Source of the DNA: Zygnema circumcarinatum
Taxonomy: Eukaryota > Streptophyta > Zygnematophyceae > Zygnematales > Zygnemataceae
Direction of reading: 5' to 3'
Assembly (NCBI GenBank): GCA_037447605.1
Contig: CM074811.1
Location: 2,920,951-2,982,604, forward strand
DNA: 61,654 nucleotides
The first letter of the stretch is position 1. Each line of letters starts with the position of its first letter. A model generated the notes under the pieces. The model was not told where the DNA came from. It saw only the letters and a program-made list of their open reading frames with translations, and searched no databases. This document shows, piece by piece, positions 46,382 to 57,200 of this stretch. The translations under genes and the position numbers were made by a program.

Positions 46382-47092
46382 ATTGAACTCACGATGGCAA
46401 GGCCATCAAACGTACATGAAGAAAATCAACATCGGGAACCAAAGGGAGCGGTCACAATGAACTAAAGGTCAAAGAAAAAGTTTCTGAACGAATGTCTACT
46501 CCTAGGCTCAACAACACGGCACTAGAAGCAGCCGCAAAGGTCGCCAAGATGTGGCGCAACACGCGTAGGAAGGGGTGGGCGACCACCGGGACGAGCACCA
46601 ACAATCGCCGCACGCCGGAGGATGGTGGAAGCAAGGCAACGCTGCAAAGCGATAGAAATGCGCTGTCGATAAAAAGTCGCGAGGATTGCTGGGGGAGGGC
46701 TTCCGGGGCCGAGCATCTCAAAGGAGCGATGGGCGCACTGGCGAAGGAAGACATCCAACCGAGCATCGAGGCAGCCAAAAATCTCGATCGCCAACGGAAC
46801 AAACTCATCGGCTGAGTCGCGGTGAGCATACGCACGCTCCTTACGGAGGGCCGCGTCTCGAGTAGCGACGCCCTTGTGGTGTGCAGAACGGGATAATATG
46901 GCATGGCGAGTCGGATCAGCCAATACAACGTCCCCAAAAATATGCCGCGCGCCGTCTAAAAGAGCAAGGTCGGGACGCACGCCGCGCTCGCCAGTCGTAG
47001 TCTGCCGAGGTGGGATAACATGGGACGGCTCACATTGCACAAGGTAACCCGCCTCCTAAGCCACGGCGGCAATAGCGTCACGGACCGTTTGA
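46382..47092 (-). pseudogene. Degenerate LINE 3' end with a PD-(D/E)XK-like domain
   Basis: The minus strand reads VRDAIAAVA, an in-frame TAG (47056-47058), then EAGYLVQCEPSHV, RPDLALLDG, DVVLADP, EFVPLAIEIFGCLDARL, ISIALQRCLAS and LRRAAIVG, ending PHLGDL. This is the C-terminal region seen after reverse transcriptase in several plant, algal and fungal non-LTR elements, with P-D...D-V residues like a restriction-type fold. The 3' terminus is the shared CCATCGTGAGTTCAAT. Reverse transcriptase itself is missing, so it is a 5'-truncated, nonsense-bearing copy. Confidence 0.75.
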
Positions 47093-48995
47093 AAAACCCT
47101 AATTGTTACTTTATATTCAAAATCTCGATATTATCCACCCACGTATCGGAAAATATGTTACAAATAACCGTATACATTATTGACAAATACCGTCAGATAT
47201 CGAGTCGACCGTACACATCAACTTGACCGTACACATGCTCACTAGGTTCGTACACACCTACCCCAGTGACGACTCCCCAAAAAGTACAATGTACGGTATC
47301 AAAGGTGTACGGATATGCCGCAAAAACATCTGTAACAACATTGTCACTATATATGTTAAATGACAAACGGGTCATTACGGATATAGTGACACAAATATGT
47401 GCGGACCGACACGGTCACTATAACGTGAGTACCCCGTAGAACATTTGTCATTTAGCCGACCGATTCTGTTAATCGTACAGAAAACGAAAGGGGCCATGCC
47501 TATTTATCTTTCAGGCTCGCAAAGCGATGATAGTGTGACGGTTTATATGCAACTGAAGAGACGAATTCAATTGCTGTTGAACCATTTCATGAGAGGCTCT
47601 CTCTGACACGTAACTACGAAAACTTCCTGCGACAGTTGCTGAAGCACAGCGACAGTCAATGCAATAACTATAACCTGAAAAAGTACTGTTCACTGTGCTG
47701 TCCTCTGCAGCATTCGAGGTATAACACATGCCCTCGTGCTAAGTTGGTCAGTACACAATGAGTGAGGTTTGGAGGGAGGGAGGGGGAGAGGGAGAGAGGC
47801 AGAGGAAGGGTGAGTGGGGGAGGTGGGATAGGAAAGGGAGAAAAATATGTGGAGCAGAATCTCTACGTGTGTTGCTTCGGTTCGTGATGAAGGGAGAGTG
47901 CGATTGAGAGCCCTTGGCCGTTCTATGCCAGTTCTAGTCGACCGGCTAGTGTCTGGAAGATTATCTTTGGCGAGGTTAGTGTGGTTGGTCGCTGCTTAGT
48001 CGACCAACGCTTGTGACGTGACGTGACTGATTCCCCACCCCCCCCTCCCCCCCCCCCCCCAACCAGTCTCCTTTGAACAAATCGACCCGCCGGACCGCAC
48101 ACCAAAATGACGATGACATTGTTCTGACTTCTGACCAAAGAGCACACAACATTCCTTGGCGTCATTCTCAACTTCTCACATGTCCTCAATAGAGACGCGA
48201 TCATGGTCTGCTGCCCAACAAAAGAGAGCGATTGACTGTCTGCATGACGCCGCAATGTCAAAAAGAAACGAAAGCTGAAGACGAACCATCCATCCATCCA
48301 TCCATCCATCCATCCATCCCTCAAGCGTGCCTTTATGCATCCGCTGTGCATGCCATTACCATGGTGCGTCCACTCCCTCATTATGCCATGCATGTGCAGG
48401 TACGTGCACTACTATATAGCCATAATAAGTTTGACCGCCTCCACCTCCTCTGAAAGTGCGAAGGAGGGAGGAGAGGCGTCACGCGCCCCATGGGCCGCCC
48501 TCGCATGGGACAAAAGTCGCATGCCTGTTCGCACTCGCTGAGGCCGCGGTCAGTCGGTGTTGTGTCGTCGCGCAGGCCCTGATCCGCCGCTAAAAGGCAC
48601 GCTTGCATATGGAGGAGACCGTCAGGAGCAGGACGATGAAGGAAAGTGAATCTTGAAAGAGTGGTGGAAAATGACTAGAGGAGCATGAAAAGAATCCGTT
48701 ATTTGAATGCAACGAATGACCTCCCTAGGAATTTGATGCAATAAGATAACTCTTTGTGTCTTGTGAAGAAGATCATAACGGATGTCTTGTAAAAGCAAAG
48801 CAAACTTCCCATCAGATAGCCTAATGATAACAAACAAAGTAAATCAATTTCAACGATTGTGCAAAGTCGAATCTATACATTCCAAAATGATCAGAAGAAC
48901 GACAGGAAATAGACTGCAAAAGTAAGCAGCAGAAGCCATAGGAGGTGTCAAGGGACAAGGCGAAGAGTACCAGCATCGGTAACGGGAGGAGGGGC
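47093..48995. other. Intergenic and 3' flank of the left LRR gene
   Basis: No gene recognised at 47093-47900. From about 47990 the sequence is the left end of the inverted duplication, with its counterpart at about 60196-61000 reversed. It includes a (CATC)n microsatellite at about 48287-48320 and CACGTCACGTCACG-type words. A C-run lies at about 48036-48060. Confidence 0.5.
48287..48320. repeat. (CATC)n microsatellite
   Basis: About eight CATC units in the outer part of the left duplication arm. The right arm has only about two units at the matching place (about 60777-60785 on the opposite strand). Confidence 0.9.
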
Positions 48996-51900
48996 TCAAG
49001 GAGAACGGCTCGGAGGGGGACGTCGAGGAGGAGGTCGACGGCTGGGAGGAGGTTTACGTGGAGGGGGACTTTTCGAAGGGGGCCGAGGACGGGGAGGAGG
49101 GGATCGTGAAGCTGCAAGAATGCAGGGCATTGTGTTAGTTCACATTCATAATTAAAAGTGAACTCACTCCTTCCATAGCTTACATATTCTAATCGAAACA
49201 CGTCCTTATAAACGTTCTGGGAGGATGCAGAACGAAATGAAAACCCATTCAAACTGCATTCAGTGTGCTCTAACAGCAACGACAATGTAAAAATTGATAG
49301 CAATGCGATAGTTTTCACAAGCTATGCCACCCTTTTACTTTTCCTTTCTTGCGAGTATCTGCAAGCAGCAGGTTGCAACTCACCGCATGTGCCCGATACC
49401 AGCGCATATCCCTTGTCGCATGTACACGTGGCCGTGTCGTACCCGCACGTGCCGCGGCCCCCGCACGCTCCCTCGGGAGACCCGCTCTGGCAGAAGGCCG
49501 CGCACTTTTGCGGAGATTTCTGCTTCTTAGGGGTTTTAGGGGCGCCACATCCTGTGATATTACGAAAAATGCAGTTGCTGTTGAGATTGAGTGGGCAATA
49601 CGATTTCCCAGACGCTGTAAGTTTGATTGGCCCGGAGAAGTAGTTGTATTGGACCTCCAGGTCCACTTCGTTATCGGTCGTAAGAGTTATGGAGCCAGTC
49701 AACTTGTTGTTGTTTAACTGCCTGCTGACATCAACGGTGGTGCGTTAGAGTGAGAGGGAGGAGGTTTCCCAAAGATCTAAAACCTTAAAGCCTAAACCCT
49801 AACCCTAATCCGTAAAATGGAAACACATTCACTCAAGAAAATTACGTCCAATCTCTTGCATGCATGACTGAGCATTATTTTTCGTGAAAGAAGCTAGCGC
49901 CGTGATAGAAGTGAACAAAGCGAAACAATTTGTTCCTGAATTATGAGATAAGATCTCATGCAAACGCGAATTTAACGTTATAGTGTCCGAGGTACAAATG
50001 CTTTTCGCCAAGAACCAAAAAATTTCAAACTGCAAATATAACGTTATCGATGCGGCGGTGCTTACAGGTACTCCAGCCGGGTGAGTTTAGAGATAAAGCC
50101 GGACACTCTCCCCTCCAGTTTGTTATTGTCCAGCAACCTACAGACATACATAACGACAAAAAACTCAACGAGAAGGATTAGGCTTTTATCTGAACAAAAG
50201 TTCGAACCAAAGTACAGCAACTCCACGTTTAAAGTCCGTGAAAACATGCGGCCTTGAGCATGCATGCGTAAGGCCGCATGTGGGCAGCATGCATGCATGC
50301 GCGAAAAACTGCCAGAAATAAAAAAAAAGGCACTGAATAAACTTGCTGACTCTACTAGCATTTCTATCACTGCCATTCCTGTCTGGCATAGCTATCTTTT
50401 ACATTGCAAATTGAAGGGGGAAAACACTCACAAGTAGTGGAGATTCATAAGGTTGCCGATAGATTTTGGGATAGACCCCGTTAGGGAATTATTAGACAAG
50501 ACTCTGCCAAAAAATAGGAAAGAAAGGCATCACAAATCTGGCCCCATGTTTGCAGCAAAAGCAAAAGTGACGTGGAAAGAATCCTCGAGTGAATGCGGAT
50601 TTTTAGGTTTTCAGATTTATGAGGGAAAACACTTACAAGAAGTACAGATTTGCAAGGTTGCCGATAGAATCCGGGATAGACCCCGATAGGGCATTCCCAT
50701 CCAAGAATCTGCCAAAACAAAAAAAAAAAAGGGACGGCATAACGAATTTGGCCCATGTTTTTAGCAAAAGCAAAAGACACGTGGAAAGAATGCTCAAGTG
50801 AATGCGGCGGACTTTTAGTATTTCAGATTAAAGGGGAAAAATACTTACAATGCTTGCAGATTCGCAAGGCTGCCGATAGCATGCGGGATAGAACCCGAGA
50901 GAAAATTACGTGAGCAGCTTCTGCCAAATTATAAAAAAAATAGGAACTGAATAAATATGCTCCCACAGCTCCATGCTCCCAATGCTGTTGACTAGCATTT
51001 CTGTCACAGGCATACCTCTGTCTAAAATTTCAATCACTTTCATTTCAGATATATGAAGAAAAATACTTACAAGACGTTCAGATTCTTGGGGAAAAATACT
51101 TACAATGTGGACAGTTCCGAAAGGTTGCCGATAGAATCGGGAATAGACCCCGTAAGTGAATTAGAATCCAAGATTCTGCCAAAAATAAAAAAAAGGCACT
51201 GAATAAAATTGCTGCCGCGATTGGCATGTATATCACTGGCATTCCTCTATCTGGCATTTCTATCACTTTCATTTCAAATTGAAGGGGAAAAGTACTTACA
51301 AGTACTTCAGATTCGCAAGGTTGCCGATAAAATCCGGGAAAGACCCCGTTAGGGAATTATTAGACAAGTCTCTGCCAAAAAATAGAAAAGAAAGGCGTCA
51401 CGAATCCGGCCCATGCTTGCAGCAGATGAAACAGTGCCTTTGAAAGAATGCTCAAGTGAATGCGGCGGATTTTTAGGTTTTCAAATTTATGGGGAAAAAT
51501 ACTTACAATAAATGCAGATTCGCAAGGCTGCCGATAGCATGCGGGATAGACCCCGAGAGGATACAACCATAGCAGCTTCTGCCAAAATTAAAAAAAAAAA
51601 AATAGGAACTGAATAAACGTGCTGCCATGACTAGCATTTCTGTCACAGGCATTCCTCTGTCTGAAATTTCTATCACTTTCATTCCAGATTTCTGGGGAAA
51701 ATACTTACAAGGCGTTCAGATTCTTGGAGGAAAAATACTTACAATACGGACAGATTCGCAAGGTTGCCGATAGAATCCGGAATATACCCTCTTAGAGCAT
51801 TCCCATCCAAGAATCTGCCAAAAAAAGAAAAAAAAGGGCACTGAATAAACATGCTGCCACGATTAGCATTTCTATCGCTTGAATCCATCTGTCTGACCTT

Positions 51901-53121
51901 TCTATCTCTATAATATCAGAAAAATACTTACAATTCATGCAAATTTGTAAGGTTGCCGATAGAATCTGGAATAGACCCCGAGAGGGAATTTTTACCCAAG
52001 TATCTGTAGAAAATAAAACGAAGAGTCATTGAACAGACACGCTGCAAAGACTAGCATTCCTCTATCTGGAATTTCTACAACTTTCATTCCAAATTAGTGG
52101 GGAAAAGGACTTACAATCCTTGCAGGTTCACAAGGTTGCTGATAGAATCCGGGATAGACCCCGCGAGGGAATTGTAACCCAAGTTTCTGCCAAAAAGTAG
52201 AAAAGAAAGGTATCACAAATTTGGCCCATGTTTGCAGCAAAAGCGAAAGTGACGTGGAAAGAATGCTCAAGTGAATGCGGGGGAGTCGAGCATCGACAAC
52301 ACGTCCGTGCGCGCGACGTGACACGTGACCAGGACGCAAGCACGCACGCATTGGCAGCTCCACTTCTCCGAAAGTTGCAGTGCTCCTACAAATGAAGCAC
52401 ATCCCAACATCTGAGCCCTCCCTACCACAGTGTACACACAACCATGCATCGGAAGCATCCTGATGGAACTTTATGAAATGGAGCCACTTACAAGGATGTC
52501 AGCTTTGTCAGGTTGCCGATGGCAGGTGAAATGCTTCCTCCAATTTCGAAGTTCTGTAAATAACTGCATAAGGCAGGTTAGCAGTGAGAGCGTCAGAAGA
52601 AGAAAGGGCCGCGGGCAGTAGCAGGACTGCTCCGGGCGGCCCTTTTCATTCCATTTCTGTGGGGTCTTCTTCCCGTAGACCCTCCTCGTAGCCTCGGGCT
52701 GCAGTTCAGGAATCACAAACGGTATTCAGTCAAAGTGTAGCTCACATGTCAAAAACGCGCCCGCTTGCGTCGCATGTGATCCCACTCCATTTGCTGCAAA
52801 GGCGGTTACTCGACTTCCAGGAGGATAGGAGATCTTGTCCGTTGGTGAATGCCGCTTTGACAGCGAGAAGAGCGTCCCCTGCGCCCAAGCGCAAGCAGAT
52901 GCAGGATTGGATTGAGGCCGCGGTGCGCTTCAAAAAGCACAAACAGAGGCCCCGCCGCGGGCAGGCCGCCTCTCCCCTTCTTCCATAGAGGGCGGGCGGG
53001 CGGGCCGCGGCGGCTCACTGTCTCGCGGGTCGATGGCCTGAGCGGCGGCTTCGCGCGGGGCGGCGGCGGCGGCAAAGAGGAGGAGCGCCGCCGCGAGAGA
53101 GAGAGACCGCGCGCGCGCCAT
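48996..53121 (-). CDS. Secreted LRR protein with EGF-like and Pro/Arg-rich C-terminus (left copy)
   Basis: Fifteen exons. 53121-53019 is the signal peptide (MARARSLSLAAALLLFAAAA). 52878-52746 is the LRRNT with DALLAVKAAF and CSKWSGITCDASGRV. Eleven 72-base exons each encode one 24-residue LRR; they start at 52563, 52186, 52003, 51814, 51578, 51371, 51175, 50920, 50708, 50503 and 50137. 49721-49384 carries the last LRR, NYFSGPIKL, and an EGF-like module, CAAFCQSGSPEGACGGRGTC. 49111-48996 is the tail SPPPRPRPPSK... Total 493 aa. All LRR introns are phase 2. There is no transmembrane segment or kinase, so the product should be apoplastic or wall-bound. An in-frame upstream ATG at 53244 exists, but the signal peptide favours 53121. 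Two intron spots (about 51069 and 51709) hold truncated LRR-exon tails. Confidence 0.82.
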
Positions 53122-54239
53122 CGCGGCCAAGCGCCCGCCGGAGACACCAGGGGACGGGACGCGGGGGCGGCCAGAGGCGAGGAGAGGGCGGGGAGGGGCG
53201 GGAGGGAGGGGCCTGCGGGGAGGGAGGGCGCCTTCCTCCGCCAAGGCTTGGGACAGGGACGGACGGCGGCGCGGTTGCGCGGGGTTACTATATACTATGG
53301 GACTGCCATACCTCGTACGAATGGCGGTCTCGATGCACCGACACTTATATACGGTCAGGATGCTTCCACCGACATTATTAATAAGGCACGGACATCACAA
53401 GAGGAGGCCGCGAGCCAATGCGCGCTGTGGACCAATCAGCATCGGTCAATTTCTTTCGCGCCAGCTCGCATACAGTGCGGCGGCTTCCGCCATGGCTTGC
53501 GGGGACCGCGGGGCGCATCATGACAAAGCTGCCCACCCAGGATTCCAGCTGGTGGTCTCACTGCATACGGACGGACAACTGGAGTCATGCCACGTCACAT
53601 GTCAACCGAGCGCACTGATTGGCTGCGGTGAGATTTGCGGTGTGCATCCAGAGCGCCCATGATGAATGGGCGGTGAAGGAGACAAAACATTTCCTGAGCT
53701 GACTACCGATGTATTTTATTTTTTTGAAAGTTTTTGTTTTTGTGAAGTCAAATCTTTAATTTCTTTTGGGTACTGAGAAATTCTCACTTTTTTTGGCTAG
53801 ATACAGAACTTTTTTCGCCGGGCAGATTTTATTTTACAAAAAGGGCAAGTGATTTCCCGCCCCAATGGATTTATCACTACCCATCTTTTTGAGGATGCCG
53901 AAGGAGGCAAACATCTCGCGGCGGACCGCAAATCGAACGGCCGCGAATGAGACGAATGAGACATGTATCTTTTTCTTCTTGCGAACGAATATGCGGACGG
54001 ATGGGCCATGCGAATATTATTTCCTCGCTGGCACCTTGCGATTATTTTACCGATATGGTCCGTTGAAGAAATTCCGGGCAGCGAATGAGGGAGCGCCGCG
54101 TGGCCCCCCGGAAGCCATGGCGGAGGAAGGCGCCCTCCCTCCCCGCAGGCCCCTCCCTCCCTCCCCTCCGCGCCCTCTCCTCGCCTCTGGCCGCCCCCGC
54201 GTCCCGTCCCCTCCTGTCTCCGGCGGGCGCTTGGCCGCG
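53122..54239. other. Centre of the inverted duplication; shared divergent promoter region
   Basis: The outer 130 bases on each side are near-identical in inverted orientation and GC-rich, with an in-frame open Pro/Arg reading upstream of both start codons. The middle (about 53280-54080) is unique, with AT-rich sequence at 53700-53850. No gene recognised in the middle. Confidence 0.6.
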
Positions 54240-57200
54240 ATGGCGCGCGCGCGGTCTCTCTCTCTCGCGGCGGCGCTCCTCCTCTTTGCCGCCGCCGCCG
54301 CCCCGCGCGAAGCCGCCGCTCAGGCCATCGACCCGCGAGACAGTGAGCCGCCGCGGCCCGCCCGCCCGCCCTCTATGGAAGAAGGGGAGAGGCGGCCTGC
54401 CCGCGGCGGGGCCTCTGTTTGTGCTTTTTGAAGCGGACCGCGGCCTCAATCCAATCCTGCATCTGCTCGCGCTTGGGCGCAGGGAACACTCTTCTCGCTG
54501 TCAAAGCGGCATTCAAATACGTACGAGATGTCACCTCCTGGAAGTGGAGTAACACCGACTGCAGCAAATGGAGAGGGATCACATGCGACGCAAGCGGTCG
54601 CGTTACTTCGCTGTGAGCCACACTTTGACTGACCAATGCTTGTGATTTTGGAGGGCTCCGCGAATTCCATAGCTGCTGAAATGCAGCCCGAGGCTGCGAG
54701 GAGGGTTTTGCGGGAAGAAGCCTCCTCAGAAAGGGAATAAAAAGGGCCGCCCGGAGCAGTCCTTCTACTGCTCGCGACCCTTCCTCTGACGCTCTCACTG
54801 CTAACCTGCCTTATGCAGAAGCTTATGGTTCTCCGACGTTGCAGGAACCATTTCACCTACCATCGGCAATCTGACAAAGCTGACATACTTGTAAGTGGCT
54901 CCATTCTATAAAGTTCCATAAGGATGCGTTCCATGCATGTTTGCGATTACAATGTGCTAGGGAGGGCTCAGATCTTAGGGGTACTAAATTTGTAGAAGCA
55001 CTGAAGCACAGCAAATTTCCAGGAAGCGGAGATGCCAATTCGTGCGTGCTCGCGTCCTCGTTAAGTGTCACGTCACGCACACGGACGTGTTGTCGCTGCT
55101 CGACTCCGCCGCATTCACTTGAGCATTCTTTCCACGTCACTTTTGCTTGTGCTGCAAACATGGGCCAGATTTGTGAAGCCTTTCTTTTTCTGATTTTGGC
55201 AGAAGCTTGTATGGTAATACCCTAACAGGGTCTATCCCGAATTCTATCGGAAACCTTGCGAATCTACAAACATTGTAAGTATTTTTCCCCTTAAATCTGA
55301 AATGAAAGTGATAGAAATGCCAGACAGAGGAATGACAGTGATAGAAATGCTATTCGTGGCAGCATGTTTATTCAGTGCCTTATTTTTTTTATTTTTGGCA
55401 GATCCTTGGCTTCTAATTCCCTAACTGGATCTATCCCGGATTCTATCGGCAACCTTGTGAATCTGCAAGGCTTGTAAGTATCTTTCCTCATAAATATGAA
55501 ATGAAAGTGATAGAAATGTTAGACAATGAAATGCCAGTGATAGAATTGCTAGTAGTGGAAGCATGTTTATTCAGTGCCTATTTTTTAATTTGGCAGATCC
55601 TTGGCTTCTAATTCCCTAACGGGGTCAATCCCGGATTCTATCGGCAACCTTGCGAATCTGCAAGACTTGTAAGTTTTTTTTGTCAATAAATCTGAAATGA
55701 AAGTGATAGAAGTGCTAGTCGTGGCAGCATGTTTATTTAGTACGGGGTCTTTTTTTTTTTTTTTTGGCAGAGAATTGGTTTTTAATTCCCTAACGGGTCC
55801 TATCCCGGATTCTATTGGCAAGCTTGCGAATCTGCAAGGATTGTAAGTATATTTCCTCGTAAATCTGAAATCAAAGTGGTAGAAATGTCAGACAGAGGAA
55901 TGCCAGTGATAGAAATGCTAGTCGTGGCAGCATGTTTATTGAGTGCCTACTTTTTTATTTTTTGGCAGATACTTGTATGGTAATTCCCTAACAGGGTCTA
56001 TCCCGGATTCTATCGGCATCCTTGTAAATCTGCAAGCATTGTAAGTATTTTTCCCAATAAATATGAAATGAAAGTGATAGAAATGTTAGACAATGAAATG
56101 CCAGTGATAGAATTGCTAGTAGTGGAAGCATGTTTATTCAGTGCCTATTTTTTAATTTGGCAGAGATCCTTGGCTTCCAATTCCCTAACGGGGTCAATCC
56201 CGCATTCTATCGGCAACCTTGTGAATCTGCAGTACTTGTAAGTATTTTTCCTCATAAATCTGAAATGAAAGTGATAGAAATGCCAGACAAAGGAATGCCA
56301 GTGATAGAAATGCTAGTCGTGGCAGCATGTTTATTGAGTGCCTACTTTTTTATTTTTTGGCAGATACTTGTATGGTAATTCCCTAACAGGGTCTATCCCG
56401 GATTCTATCGGCATCCTTGTAAATCTGCAAGCATTGTAAGTATTTTTCCCAATAAATATGAAATGAAAGTGATAGAAATGTTAGACAATGAAATGCCAGT
56501 GATAGAATTGCTAGTAGTGGAAGCATGTTTATTCAGTGCCTATTTTTTAATTTGGCAGATCCTTGGCTTCCAATTCCCTAACGGGGTCAATCCCGCATTC
56601 TATCGGCAACCTTGTGAATCTGCAGTACTTGTAAGTATTTTTCCTCATAAATCTGAAATGAAAGTGATAGAAATGCCAGACAAAGGAATGCCAGTGATAG
56701 AAATGCTAGTCGTGGCAGCATGTTTATTGAGTGCCTACTTTTTTATTTTTTGGCAGATACTTGTATGGTAATTCCCTAACAGGGTCTATCCCGGATTCTA
56801 TCGGCATCCTTGTAAATCTGCAAGCATTGTAAGTATTTTTCCCAATAAATATGAAATGAAAGTGATAGAAATGTTAGACAATGAAATGCCAGTGATAGAA
56901 TTGCTAGTAGTGGAAGCATGTTTATTCAGTGCCTATTTTTTAATTTGGCAGATCCTTGGCTTCCAATTCCCTAACGGGGTCAATCCCGCATTCTATCGGC
57001 AACCTTGTGAATCTGCAGTACTTGTAAGTATTTTTCCTCATAAATCTGAAATGAAAGTGATAGAAATGCCAGACAAAGGAATGCCAGTGATAGAAATGCT
57101 ATTCGTGGCAGCATGCTTATTCAGTGCCTAATTTTTTAGTTTTGGCAGATCCTTGGCTTCTAATTCCCTAACAGGATCTATCCCGGATTCTATCAGCAAC

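Noticed and set aside
53019-53244. An N-terminal extension starting at 53244 (mirrored in the right copy)
   Set aside because: It is Pro/Arg-rich leader-like sequence; starting at 53121 gives a clean signal peptide, as expected for an LRRNT protein.
56463-57131. Repeated 90-102 aa open frames in the LRR array
   Set aside because: They run through introns and exons in a frame other than the LRR frame and recur only because the 393-base unit is repeated.
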